Origin: Branchiostoma floridae
Lineage: Eukaryota; Chordata; Leptocardii; Amphioxiformes; Branchiostomatidae
Length of the DNA: 64,000 nucleotides
Assembly: GCF_000003815.2 (NCBI RefSeq)
Contig: NC_049982.1
Location: 19,843,920 to 19,907,919 of the forward strand
Direction of reading: 5' to 3'
This document shows, piece by piece, positions 24,420 to 37,600 of the stretch. The position numbers and the translations under genes are program-made. How positions within the stretch are numbered: position 1 is the stretch's first letter; every line of letters begins with the position of its first letter. The notes beneath the pieces are model-generated. The model had not been told where the DNA came from and ran no database searches. It saw only the letters and a program-made list of their open reading frames with translations.

Positions 24420-25310
24420 AATCTGTCCGTTACATCTCTTGTTTGCATTATAAAGACCAAATGGTGATAACTCCAAAAATACACGCGTACGATTATATAT
24501 TGTTGTCGTGTGTCTATTACGTTATGACCAGGGCAAAGAGTAGGTGTAACTTCGACAAGGTAGTTTACAAATAACAAAATGAATCGATAGAGAGGTGCGT
24601 CAATATCTTTAGAATTGCATTCCTAAGTTGTTGTTATTTTCTTATTGTTGTTTATTTCCTTTTACACTGAACAACTGGAAAGGCCGACATTTGCTCGCGA
24701 GAAAAAAATATTTTAGTCAATCTCAATCCCAAAGTAAAGACGCTACTGCCTTTAATCCTTTTTTGTCGCTGATAAGAACAAACTGAAGAACTATAGGAAC
24801 ATATATTACAGCTTTGATACATCAAATAAGTTTTTTTTTTCTTAACAAAATTATCTTTTCAATTTTACGAAAACTGATAAGAAATAGTGTTAATTTTCAA
24901 GATGCCTGTGTTATGTTTTTCAGCTTCTTCTAATACTAGACAAAACCCCGCGTGGGGCATGATGTCTAGGACATACTCATGATCAGAGGCCTAACCCAAG
25001 TGTGGCCGGTGGTGGTGGTGCAAGCCGTCAACAAAATTAAAAAAAAAAAAAAAGTGGTGCATAAATAAACGAACAACGTGATACTGTACATTGCCACACT
25101 ATGTATAGGCTCCTACCCTTACAGCTGGGTGAAGCCGGGGGTAGCCATAGTACTTGGCTACCCTAGCTTTGAAGCTATCTGTGGTCATAGCTTCCGTAAG
25201 GTGTTGCGGTACTGCATCTCATTATATTTCAGCCATACATAGTATGGTGAAATATATTGTATTCGTAATGTTTCTTTCTTTCTTTCTTTCTTTCTCCTGT
25301 CAAATCTTCA
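24420..25310. other. Intergenic sequence, no gene seen
   Basis: AT-rich, with a poly-A run near 25040 and a (TTTC)n tract at about 25267-25295 that precedes the repeat block. No exon is recognised. Confidence 0.4.
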
Positions 25311-25319
25311 AAGTGATTC

Positions 25320-26510
25320 ATCTCCGCCGTTCCTGGACCGAATGACCTGAAATTTGGCACAGGGGTAGAGTGGGCCAATACCTTGATGCTTTTTTCCCAT
25401 TTTTTTCATATCTGCCTCTAAAATGATTTTATTGAGATTTTTTGGTCAATTTTAGACCAAAACTGTATATTTTGGCCCCTGTACCCTGGTATTACAACCA
25501 AATGAGCTGAAATTTGACAGAGATCTGCCTTGATAATGCCCCCATATAAATTCGATAACATTTTTGGTGTACAGTACAACAAAATGCTTATTTTTGCGAT
25601 TTTTTGACCAATTTTTGACCAAAAAAGGACACTTTTGGCCCCTGTACCCTGGTATTACAACCAAATGAGCTGAAATTTGACAGAGATGTGCCTTGATAAT
25701 GCCCTCATATAAATTCAATAACACTTTTGGTGTACAGTACAACAAAATGCTTATTTTTGCGATTTTTTTTACCAATTTTTTACCAAAAAAGGACACTTTT
25801 GGCTCCTGTACCTTGGTATTGCAACCGAATGAGCTGAAATTTGACACAGATGTGCCTTGATAATCCCTTCATATAAATTCAATAACACTTTTGGTGTACA
25901 GTGCAACAAAATGCTTATTTTTGCGATTTTTGGCCAATTTTTTACCAAAAAAGGACACTTTTGGCTCCTGTACCCTGGTATTACAATTAAATGACCTGAA
26001 ATTTGGTATAGATAGGCATGGGATACTTTGTAACAAGATTCAAGTAAAATTTTTGACATAAACAACTTTAAAATGATTAATTTTGGCACTTTTCTGAGGG
26101 GAAATTTGTTTTCTTTTGGCCTCCTGACGTGACCTTCCGTGACCCCGCACAGAGCCACACCTGTGCGCGTCAGTCGGAGAGTTAATTGAATCAAAGACCT
26201 AGCCAATCAGCGAAGAGGAGGCCAAAGGCTAATTAATATTCATAAGCGGGGCCTCATGATCCCGTATATAGCAGTGTTCCCGCCAGGGGGAGCGAAGCCC
26301 GCCTAAGGCTCTCGCATTTCAGAAGGCTCTATATTGTATCAGTTCTTAGGGGCATATCTATGATAATCGCAGCAGTCACTTAACCTCTCTTCAGGAGTTT
26401 AGCGTAACACTATTTCAGGTCAAACCGTCAAAGGCAACTAAAAACAAACTTTAACGTTACTGAGTTCAACAGTACTTATAACTTGTTATCCGAAGTTGAA
26501 ACGCTAGCGA
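25320..26510. repeat. ~170-bp tandem units followed by module A
   Basis: Units starting 'cctgtaccctggtattacaacc' recur at about 25484, 25658, 25804 and 25970. Each contains 'gagctgaaatttgacagag', 'ttggtgtacagtacaac' and 'aaaaaaggacacttttgg'. The block ends in a module with GACCTTCCGTGACCCCGCAC, 'gagttaattgaatc' and 'aatattcataagcggg', which is repeated in 26511-27290. Minus-strand ORFs 25452-25847 and 25769-26206 only translate the repeat. Confidence 0.75.
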
Positions 26511-27290
26511 TGGTATTTTCGCTGCGCTGTTAGCTCCGTGCGACTGTTGTTGACGGTCTTATAACGGTATATTTTGCACCCCTGTACCCTGGTATGAGTA
26601 ACATTTGGTATAGATAGGCATAAGATAGTTGGTAAAATGATCCAAGTAAAATTTTTGGCGTAAAGTACTGTAAAAGGCTTAATTACAGCACTTTTTTTAG
26701 GGGAAATTGGTTTTCTTTCGTTCTCCATGCCATGACCTTTCGGACGTTCACCCCACAGAGCCGACATCTACACCTGCGTCTAGCCGGCAGGAAGAGTTAA
26801 TTCAATTAATGGTTCGAAGGCTAATTAATATTCATAAGCGGGACCACACAATACGTTACTTGAAGACTCAGGCCGTACAGACTTCTCGCCAGGATTTTTT
26901 CAAAGCGTCGGACAGGGGTACGGGGGCCGCCGAATGTCCCTGGCGGGGTCCAGGGGCAGGGCCACTGTGGGGGGACCCAGGTGGGCGAAGCCCCCCCGGA
27001 AGCACTTGCATTTTAGACTATTGAGAAGGCGTCTTTTATCAGTTTTTTTAGGGCCATATCTACGATAATCGTAGCAGTCACTTACTTCTCTTCAGCAGTT
27101 TGACTTTAAAATATTTCGGGTCAAAGCTTCAAAGACAACTAAAACCTCATAAACAACAAACTTTACTTAGCTCAACAGTATACAAAAATATTGTACGGGT
27201 TGCCATCCTTAGTTGAAGCGCTTATTTATAGCGCTAGTATCTTCGCTGCGCCGTTAGCCGCCGTGCGACTTTTGTTGACGGTCTGATATC
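26511..27290. repeat. Module B, a diverged second copy of the 25.3-26.5 kb block end
   Basis: Flanked on both sides by the same phrase: 'tcgctgcgctgttagctccgtg' plus 'cgactgttgttgacggtct' at about 26519, and 'tcgctgcgccgttagccgccg' plus 'acttttgttgacggtct' at about 27242. In between lie one 'cccctgtaccctggtatgag' unit, 'gagttaattcaattaatgg' and 'aatattcataagcggg'. The flanking phrase defines the unit boundary of a duplication of about 720 bp. Confidence 0.65.
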
Positions 27291-28120
27291 CCTACGTCGC
27301 CGCCTCGCTGACATTCCCATGTTTCAAGAAAAATACCCAGCAAAAAATGCTGTACTGCGTCAAATTCTATTCTATAAAACATGTGGGACTCAGTGTTACA
27401 GTCTAAATATTTTGTAGAAGCACCGCTGTAGGAAAGAAGGTCCAAGCAATGTAAAACATCACGTAGCATGAAGTTCGTTGTCAACTGGCACACAGCACAT
27501 GACTGTTTGAAACTCTAAGTCTAATCAACAGTGTTTGATTGATAGCCGGCGGTCCTTTGATGAAGTCGGCGAAAGGTGCGTTAGTTAGAAAATCTGCGTT
27601 TAGTTTTGATACGTAATTATAAGTTAGACAGTGGCGAGAATGATTATTTTCTCATCAACATTTCTCTTCAGAATTATTTGAACTTAATTGTACATCTAAA
27701 CAATTGGCTTACCTGTGCAATGTTTATATGATTAATGATCATGTGTAACGTATGGCTCCTAGTCAATAGATCAGCATTTTCTCTATAGTGACCACTTGTC
27801 TATAGTGGCCACATTTCCTAGTGCTGTTGTTGTTTGACATAAACTTTGAACATTTAAATTGTAAGTAACTTTTTAAACTGCCTCAGAAGTTCTCAGCCCA
27901 ATAAAACACTCTCAGCGCCAGGTAGACAGACTGGCCAGACAGACGAAAATAAATCCTTCGAACAAGGTTCAATCGTATCTTCATGGGTCTGGCAGGAAGT
28001 TGTTAAACTAAAATAAGAATAGGCTCGATGGCTGATTGCATACAAAGTAAAACAGTTTAACAGTTTTACAGCTTGAAGAAAACAAACCGCTCCTACTAGT
28101 ACCTGCACCTGCTTGATAAT
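27291..28120. other. Intergenic sequence, no gene seen
   Basis: AT-rich sequence with no recognisable exon or repeat structure. Confidence 0.35.
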
Positions 28121-28134
28121 TATTAAATCGTATG

Positions 28135-28234
28135 NNNNNNNNNNNNNNNNNNNNNNNNNNNNNNNNNNNNNNNNNNNNNNNNNNNNNNNNNNNNNNNNNN
28201 NNNNNNNNNNNNNNNNNNNNNNNNNNNNNNNNNN
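28135..28234. other. Assembly gap (100 N)
   Basis: Run of N that truncates a minus-strand LINE fragment. Confidence 0.99.
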
Positions 28235-28400
28235 TCTATGTGTGTATTCCATTTCAGGTTGTGTGAGAGTATGATACCTAGATAAGGGTGTTGCAATGTA
28301 GACTCAGTCAAGGGGTTCTGAAAACATTGGTTTTGAGGTAGCCTTTGCCTGTTTGGTCTTTGGTCGTAACAGAAAGGGGTTTTTGTTTAATATTTCTTCG
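28235..28400 (-). pseudogene. LINE RT fragment cut by the gap
   Basis: The minus strand reads LTESTLQHPYLGIILSHNLK then WNTHI before the gap. This is the 'KYLG..I...L.W..HI' motif that marks the RT thumb region of L2/CR1-like elements. Too little remains to classify it further. Confidence 0.55.
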
Positions 28401-30200
28401 TATCTTCAAGTCACATGTGCCGTCATTTTCTCCTTTCAGCACAGAAAAACTATGCCTTAATCAATGTTTTAAGTGCGTTTTCTGTTTCTTGCAAATGAGA
28501 GTTTTGCGTTAACATTACACATTTTGTTTAATTACACCTGGTGTTTCTTGAAAAGAACAAGGAAAAGTATATCAAGACTAATACTTTTCAAAAAGTTTTG
28601 TTTCACCTGTTACTACAATCACATTTTAGATTTACGAAGTATGATTTGAAACAATGTTTAATTTCAAGATGTTTTTAGACAGCAGAAAATGACTGTCCAC
28701 ATTGACAGAAACTTCTCAGTTGAAAGACAACCAATTCACACAATTACCTATACCTTTGTCTCATTAACATACGCATCAAACACACGTTTGTCGCATCTCA
28801 CGATCCGAAGTAGTCTTGCTTTTTTCGCACGCTCTTTTCCAGAAAATTTCCTAAATTAGATTATATCTAGTCAGATAAGGGAGTTCTTAAAGAATGTTAT
28901 GACTTTTCTTTGGGATCAGTCTACTTCCTGGGCTAGATATATTTGAGGGCAAGTGTCGATGGTTTCAAGTTGAACTCAACTTTTTAGTCTGTAATTATTC
29001 CTCACGAATGTCAACAGAGAAACAGTCTTTCTTGTATTCTGTAAATAAAAGTTGATGAATATTTACTCTCTATGTAAGATGGTGCACATGTGACCTTAAT
29101 TATAATGTGGAACCTGACCATGACCTGACCCCTCCTCCTCAAACTACTGTTTTATTGGATCCAAACTCCAAATCAAGATCAGGCCTTGGGGAAGACTAGC
29201 GGGCTGCCCCTGCACCAAGGTTCACAGAGAACAGGAGTGAATGGCAGTTCGTAAAATACAAGAGACATGACATCATGCCAGTCGTCGGCGCCTAACCACA
29301 TATTTTGTACCATTAGTGGTGCACCCTGCCGTGTGTGGGATTCTCTCAGTCATCTCCACAACTTGGCTAGCTCGTATTTACTCGCACCCACACATGTACC
29401 GCGGGTCTCGCCTCGATGGTTTCAAGTTGAACTCAACTGTTTCGTCTATAATTCTTCACGTAGATCAGCAGATAGACAGTGTTTCCTGTATTTATTTGTC
29501 TAGAGTCGAAAGGTTGTCTTTGGAGGCTGTACTTTATGCGATACTTAGAGACGAGGGCAGACTGCACAGGCTTTAGAAAGACTGACCCTCCCGATGTTAC
29601 CTTTTGTTCTTGAACCATGGCTAGACATACGTAGACCTACTAAAAATGTTTGTAAAAAAAGTTTCACTAATGACAAGGATTTTATTGTCAAAACATCAGA
29701 ATGAAACAGTATGTATTGTATTCTACACCTCATTTGGGGAGTGGTTATACAAGGTAAGGACTAAGGAGTGAGAGAAACGTCTTTTCTGAGTTTGGGTAAA
29801 TGTACAGAGGCTTCTCCTCAACTATTTATTGTGACATAACACAAAAGGAAGGCATATAACATGTCATGGAGCTGATGTCAACCATGCCAAACTGATATCA
29901 TCTGTTCCGTCTCTTCTGTTTATAACGTTACCATAGTTAGTCCCTCTATAGGCCTAATAAAAGTTCTTTACAGGTCCTGTGTGATTCATGTACAGGATGT
30001 GTGCACCAGTAACATATTGTCATTTCAAACTTTGACTAATGTAGTACGTGATTCTAAACGTTCACTGAAAATTTGAACTTCTGTCCTCACAAGTTGCGCT
30101 CGTGACCTTGTCGTGTTTGCCGGTTCCACACCTCACAAAGGTGGGATCATCGTGCCGTTAGTGATGGTCTGCACATAACACACCCTCCCTTACTAGCGCG
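28401..30200. other. Intergenic sequence with one internal duplication
   Basis: 'cgatggtttcaagttgaactc' followed by 'aact.tttcgtct.taattcttcac' occurs at about 28958 and again at about 29414, a diverged ~100-bp duplication. No gene is recognised in the rest. Confidence 0.45.
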
Positions 30201-30208
30201 TCCTTATA

Positions 30209-31019
30209 CCCCCTTCACAATAGGCGCGATTCGATCGGAAGACTAGTTTACGAACTCTGATTGACATTTTCGTGAGTAAGACGTCCGGTGTTCTCACGAT
30301 CATCTTGCGATTTTTAGGGATCGCCGGCAGTTTCCAGGAGTCTTACGACGGTCGCGGTGCAGCGAAACATGTTCTTAACATATGCGACTAGTCGAAGGAA
30401 ATCTCCAAAATCGCACAGCTGTTACCGAGTCGCAGATTGTGCGTACAAATCGTGCGTACCTTGCAAGGGTATCGGTCAATAGTCTTGCGTCAATCCAACG
30501 ATTGAAGACCGATAGGCGAGCAAAGACATAGTTATTAATCATCGAGCGTAAATCGGATGGCGAACGCCCGTCAGTTGGGCAACGTTCGGGCGACGTTCGT
30601 CCGACTTCCGTTTGTTTACAAATATTGAATTTCTGGGAATGCGAGGGTAATTCTAACATTGTGGCCCCTGTGGCAGTATGTAGGCTGACTTTGTGACACA
30701 CTTTCTTTTCTTGCGTCATTTCTATTATGCCCGCGCATTCCATTCATTGTTTAAAAAGATTACGACAACAAAATAAGCAACATTTATTGATCTCTTGCCT
30801 TTTTTTAGGAACGTTTTGTGTTACCTTGTCCGCGTGCAAGAGGTCATGGGAGGTTTATTATCATAGATTTATTCACCGTCGATCTCACGAGCCTCGCGTA
30901 TATGTGAGGGGGACAGTTTTGAGGCGAAAAATACGCAAGACCATCTTAAGATCTTAAAATCAGCCGACCTTCCTGCGATCGCGAAGAACGTCCGAAGATC
31001 GTATATAATGTGAAGGGGG
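30209..31019. mobile_element. 811-bp TIR element with TA target duplication
   Basis: It begins CCCCCTTCACAATAGGCGCG and ends GTATATAATGTGAAGGGGG, and is flanked on both sides by TA (30207-30208 and 31020-31021). The inner ends share CGATCGGAAG against CTTCCTGCGATCGCG-type sequence. ORFs inside (30375-30743 minus, 30727-30957 plus) show no transposase motifs. Probably a non-autonomous element with TA target preference. Confidence 0.72.
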
Positions 31020-31021
31020 TA

Positions 31022-31661
31022 TTACAACTATGTGACCTTAGCGATCTTTGTTCCTTGCGCAGTTCGCAACAGGAGTTTTTCATTTCATAACATGTGAAGG
31101 TAGGGGGGTATTTCTTGTTTGAATTCCGGACACATTTCTTGTGTAGTCTTTGAGATCCCGCTTCCTCACTGAACATGATTCGGAAGTGCAATGGGCGGTT
31201 CATCGGAGGAGGGGTATGTGTCAACCCAACCAACTCCCTTTAATATAAGTTACTTTCCCTAAATCTCAGGGTGTTTAAAAAAGCAATGGTTGCACCCCTA
31301 AACGTATCCAATGGACTCTCCCCCACATTGACAGCATCCCTTCACATCACCACTGTCGTCAGCTTTCTTCACCTTTTGACAACCACTTGTTACTTGGAAT
31401 CGCTCCCGGGTCGCGCCGCCTCGCGAAAATACTTGATGCCGTATATTGCTGGAAGACACGGAAGTGCAAATACACCCCTCCTCGGTGTCAGGCCGCCCCA
31501 CGTGGAAGAATTCGACCCGACTTTGTGTGTTTATTCCTACGTGACATGCCCAGGCCGGTTTGGTAGGCGCTTAGGGCCGATGTGCTAGTTCATAAGGTAG
31601 AGAGGCAGCGGCAGATACAGTTCACTCCTGTACACACTAGAGGATAAGTGGTGCCAGAAGT
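31022..31661. other. Upstream region of the metalloproteinase gene
   Basis: The ORF at 31271-31588 has no recognisable domain and no spliced continuation. The stretch presumably holds the promoter and 5' UTR, but no core element could be singled out. Confidence 0.35.
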
Positions 31662-34600
31662 ATGAAGGCTTGGCTGCTACTTGTTCTGACGGTTGCGAGT
31701 GGCCCAGCCTCAGTCCGTGTCACATCTCTCCCTAATGCCAGATATACAACAGCGGACCCTACGAAAGATCGAGTCGGATCAACGGAAGACGGACCCACGG
31801 ATGATGTATGTATCACGTATTCCATAAATGATTTTTCTCTCATCGCCAGCGTTTAAGTCTCTACTCGTAGACATATGGTGGGGCGATTTGCAAGGAGAGA
31901 CTTAAGGGTATAGCAGCTATGAAATGGTTTAAAAACCATTCCATAGCTTTCCTTTCATGTTAAGCTCCTCATCATCATAGCACGAAATAGAAGCAATTCC
32001 AAAACATTTGAAATGTTATCTGCAAATTGAGTTACAGCTCAAAGTTTAAAAAAATTAATGACTAACTATTACCTGTGAGATGTGATAGGGGTACTACTTA
32101 TAGTGAGTGAACTTGTAATGATGGTAGCTTTGGTATGACTTAAGTGTACGTGTACTGAGTGACAGCTACTACTTCCACCACGCAATATTCTATCAGGAAC
32201 ATGTCGTGTTCTGGGGAGGCTTCAGTTCTCATGGACACGAGAACGAAGGGATTTGAAAGTAGACCGATCAGCGCCGCGTGTGCGGCTGGCTTGAATTGTC
32301 AGTGAACGAACAATTGAGTCCATCTTACCACACGGACCCGCGAGGTTTCTTGTGTCTGCTGCTTGCTCGTTTGGCTGTAGAAGTCAACAGTGATGTGTGC
32401 GTGTCCTGGATAGACGATCCATTGGGGGTAAGCTATCACTGACAGTCTGACTGGCAGCTCCTGTTTGGATACTGGTGGCCGATGTAATTTGTAAAGAGCG
32501 TGATGGACTGACAGCATCTGCCAACTGGTACAGCGTGCAGATCTGTGGTATAGCGTACACACAGGCATACTGGCCGCAGACACTGGTATAGTGTACAGAC
32601 ACAAAGTGAAAGTAGATGAACAAAGAGCCCACACTGAGCAGCAAAGCGCAGGTAGTAACCGTTTGGTCCAGCACGGTAGGGTCAGCTCTCGACGTGAACC
32701 CATCTAAAGATAATACGTTCAGATGAATGGAAATGCAAGCAAAGAAGGAAACCATTTAAAAATCTCTAAAGTGTCGNNNNNNNNNNNNNNNNNNNNNNNN
32801 NNNNNNNNNNNNNNNNNNNNNNNNNNNNNNNNNNNNNNNNNNNNNNNNNNNNNNNNNNNNNNNNNNNNNNNNNNNNACAGCGATGCTGTTGGTGTTTTTC
32901 TAAGCATTCTTGTGGCCTTAACGTGTCGTGTACGCAAACTCGCCAGCATAGAACGTTTGCAAATATTGAACAGGTCCAAAATAGTGGCAGTAGCTGTTTG
33001 GCACGGATCTCTCAGTGGATCCTTGTCCCATTTTAGTGTTCGAACGCGCTGAAAATTTCGTGACGTCTTTCCTATTGGCACCTTTGTCCTTGACATAACC
33101 TTCCAAACTAACGAACGCCACGTTTGCTGAACTCGCAGGACGAGGATAGAACAGTCTGTCCCCTGAAGATTCATCGTTTGAGTCATCATGAGTCTGGTAC
33201 ACGTATATTAATAAACGGGGTTGATTCTTGTTTGGTTAAAAATTAAGTCATACGTAACGGTACAAACTGCTACTGGGTTTTGAGTGTAACCTATGTGAAC
33301 AAGTACACATAACAAACCATAAAAGCTGCGAAACACACTTAGAAGTGTCCAAACACTGCACCTTTCCGTAACTAATCTGGTGGCTTGTGCTCATCCAAGG
33401 CCAATCGCCATCGTGCACGTTGTCTGTCTACTTCTAAATTCATTATTTTCCTCCCTAAAGCATTCTTCAAACGTACATCGGAGAACGTGGTTTCCTGAAA
33501 TGTCTGCCGTGTATTTGTTGCATCAGGTCTCCAACTCCTTAGCCCACGGCCTGGCCTCCTGCTATTTCCAGATGTACTCGCACAATAAACAATTCTGTCG
33601 TGATCGCTCCTGTCGTGATCGTTTTCCAAAATAGAAACCCCTTCCTTACCCTTCTGGTATCCAAACTGACATCGGGAGGTACCACCTACGATGTACTGAA
33701 TTCTTACTCTCTGTCCCAAGAGCTATCTATGTCGTAAAATTACGAAAACAGCATGTCCAGAACACGCGATACAAAAAACGGACGTTCTGCTGCAATACCT
33801 TAGAAAGCCATAAGGGGTCCCATTGTCGAACCTTTGGTTTCCTGCCCCATTCTCACCTACCAAATATCATCCAAGACTTCTCGAGTTATGCTGTTCACCA
33901 ACAGACAGGCAGATGAACTCACGCACACACAGACACGCCCGTAATATAACCTTCTTTTCGGAGGTAAATATGAATTATTCAGAATATCTTAGATGGGCTT
34001 GGATATAACGAGAAAAATGCCTGACTAGTTTTTGCAAATTTCGAAAGGTTGACATTGTGGAGTTGTATTTCTCTGCCATCTTGTCATTCTAGTGTTACTT
34101 TAACAAAACACTCAAGCTGTCCTTGGATTTCAAATTTGGGAAATTCATTATTTTCTTAGACAAATCTACAAGCGATTCCATGTAGACTATATCTTTATGA
34201 GTGCAACAAAATTGCAGTCTGAAAAGACGATACTACGACGGCCATTATCTTACATGTATAGCAACCAGAGTACAGATTATCTCGGGGAAGGGGATGTCAT
34301 TCTTAAAGTACTAGTATTCAGTTTAGACAGTGACAACATGGAGCTACTGGTACATATTGTAGACGTCTTTGGTTAATAAATGTGGCGATTATATAAGACT
34401 CTGATTATTGAAGCAATCTTGACGAAATCAGATTACTGTCTTTATCGTTTGTAGAGGCTGCGAGAAGAAATGAACTTCTTGTCAGAAAAAAAAACGTTAT
34501 AGCGGCTTGTGTGGAGAAAACTTGGACGGCGGTTTGGCTGGGTACGTAAAATGCTGACATTTTCGATCTCGTAAACTTCCACATGGAGGCGATACCAGGT

Positions 34601-37600
34601 GTCATTCAGAAATGCTATATCACTGACATTTTGACATTCAAGTAGAGATACCGTAGTAAATAATGACGTTACAAAGACAATAGCTTTGTCCAAAACTTTT
34701 AGTTTTACCATATATATTTAGAGGGCAAATAGTCGTAAACGGGACAAGTTCTTAGACCTGCTTCTGTAGATCATGATATAGCCAGAGTTTCCAAAACAAA
34801 CCTGTCGAACATTGCCAAAGCCCCATGCCGTTGACCTAAGTCTGCGGAGGAAATCTGGTACAGATGTCGGTAGGCAGGCAGGCAGGCGGTATGAATAATC
34901 AGCTCTGTGAACGTATCCCAACTCAATATATTTATACCTTTCTAAAAGACTTGGAAGTTATCGAACTGTCCCTTAAGAAAGATGCATAGAACATAAAACT
35001 GTGAAGAAATCAGTTGCTCTGTGCGATTGTCGGTAACTTTTCTGTTCCTTTTGTTCTATGATCTTTAATTCCATAGTGATGCTTTCTGCTCGAAAGAGAA
35101 GAGAAAGATATCTTCAACAATTCAGAACCAATAAAACAGACATATCCTTACAAAACATCTTTTTATAGACCTTTTCTCGAACAGTACAGTGTTCATGACT
35201 ATTTAAACAGCCGACTGGACAGGTTATGAAGTTAACAAGTGCTGTAGTTAGGACACGCTGAAGTAGACATGAATCTTTCCCCACGTGCACTACTCATATA
35301 CCAGACTGTAAGTCTATTTCCGCACGCCTAATTACGAAGCTCGTCTTACAAACACAACTCTCAGCCCCCTTCAGGCTTGCTTTAGTACCGTTGATCACAT
35401 AAACACACCGTCCCTGGTGCTATTTGTCCACCAGTTGCTGACCCTTGCACACAAGAGTGTCAATGTTTAATCTTAATCTCCAAGCAGATCCAACATATCA
35501 TTATCAATATTGACTCCTGAGTCAAGAATCTTTATACCTTCCAGCGGCGTAGAAGTCGTACAGTCTTTCAATACATTTATGTTTGATAGTTGACATTTGG
35601 ACAAAGAAAAATTAGTTTTAAGGAATGAAAATAGCAGCTCAGTAATTCACTCCAGTGCACGATGCGAATTACTGTTTTATTGTGAAAAAAGCAGTATATT
35701 TCACACGTCCATTGTGGAAAATGAAGACTGACCTGCCTGTTCACGAACCATTTGTCCAGTTGACCTCTTGTTGGATACAGAAATAAGGTGATGTACAGTA
35801 CAGCGGGCCCAGTGGACAGCATCTGGCTCAGTGGCAGCCACACATATGTGTAAATTTGTTCAGTAGTCAGTCGTCTACGATGTGGCGAGCAAACCGGATG
35901 GGTTTAGAGACCGGACTCCACAGTTTGCACTTTGAAAAAGTTTATGAAAAACCTTTTCACACCTTCTGATAAAAACGCACAAATCCACCCTAAACATAAA
36001 GTATTACATCCGACATGTACCATGGGTATTGTAGCACCAACATTACTGAAACGGAACACCAATTATATAGCACTGTATAGTCACTGAAAACGTTCATGGG
36101 AAGCTACATCTGGGAAACAATTCTTGTCATTAAACGAGTTTAAATAGTGACTTTCATGGTCAAAAACTGACAAGTGTAATGTTATGATAGATCAGAGAAG
36201 CTATATTGGATGATCCAACTGTTTCTTTCCAAATTCATGAATCACTATGGCGCTGTAACATTGGCCTTGAACTGCTAATAGGTAGATTTCATCACGTGAT
36301 ATTCGCGATGTTCTTACTTCGAGGAGCAGCTTTTCTCAAAGTAGTCTTGAATTGTCGTCCAGAACCGTCGAAGTAACGCTTTTGGTTTATATTTGACTAC
36401 TGAATGACTGTAAAACTGTATGTGGATGAGTTAGTCCTAACACCCATGGCAACTGCCCTAGAGACTGCTGATAAAACCTAGGCCTTGGACGGTGACCCCA
36501 CTGCGACCTCTGAGCGAGCTGAAATTGGCCCCAAATAACCGATCAAATATTTCACATAGCTCTTAACGAATTTCACAAAGAACTACTTTACGTTTTGTAT
36601 CTTCTCTTGTCTTGTGATTCGTACTTTTCTGTCGTGCAGCAGAAGTTCAAACAAACAAAGCACATTTCAGTTATAGAGTCAAGAGCAAGTAAAATCCAAC
36701 ATTGGCCGATCAAGGGTCGCTCAGCGGTCGCCATCTGAGAGGATTGGCACGTATTCAAAACAACCACTTCTGCTGCCGTCTGTACTAGTGTAGCACAGTA
36801 GTCCTTGCTTAGATTCATCTGAGGCTGAGACGGCATGTGAGAGCCGAGCTAAATGTTAACTTCCGCGCCTTTCAATTCAATTAGTACTAGAAGTACGCAC
36901 CACCAAATGTCCCTAAGATAGACTTCAATCAACATACGTTTGCCTCGGAAAGCACTCACTGTCGCTATAGTTAATGACAAGAGCTGTTAAAACGCAGGGT
37001 TTCTTGATGCAGTGATTTTATCTGTGATTTTCGCGAAAATCTTTAATTTGCAAGACACCTCTGCCGATCGTCATGTGTTCTAAGTTATCACCCTGCGTAA
37101 ATGCAGTCACATGCAATGTGAAGTACGATTCCACAAAACCTAGCCACCCGTGAAGGTACAGAATATGCAGGACATTCCGGTGAATTATTACAGAAAGGCC
37201 GAGTTAGTGACATTTGTCTCTAACACCAACCAGATGCGACATCAAGTTAACTTCAACAATAAATTGGTCAAACTCCAAGGGTTTAATGTTAGGGACACCT
37301 CAGTCTGTTTCTGGTTTACTGTCTGTCCTAGTAACTTTAAACAGTTGGAAGGAACCGTTCTCCCAGCAGCTTTTCGATCGCGTCACACCAATGAAATATG
37401 CACTCACGATTTAGTCACAAGACACCGGATTTGTCATAAACTTAGGGCTATGAAGTGTGGACCAAATGGTGAAGAGCCGTCGACATGATACACACACCTC
37501 AGACTGGACCACCAAGTGTTCTTTGGTACAACTCCAAACTGATGGAAATAGCGTGTGTCCGAGACTCTAATGCCCAGGGAAACGTGTTGTGTTTCCTGTT

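Noticed and set aside
25452-26206. Minus-strand ORFs with internally repeated protein
   Set aside because: The protein repeat is simply the ~170-bp DNA repeat; frames differ between units and no family is recognised.
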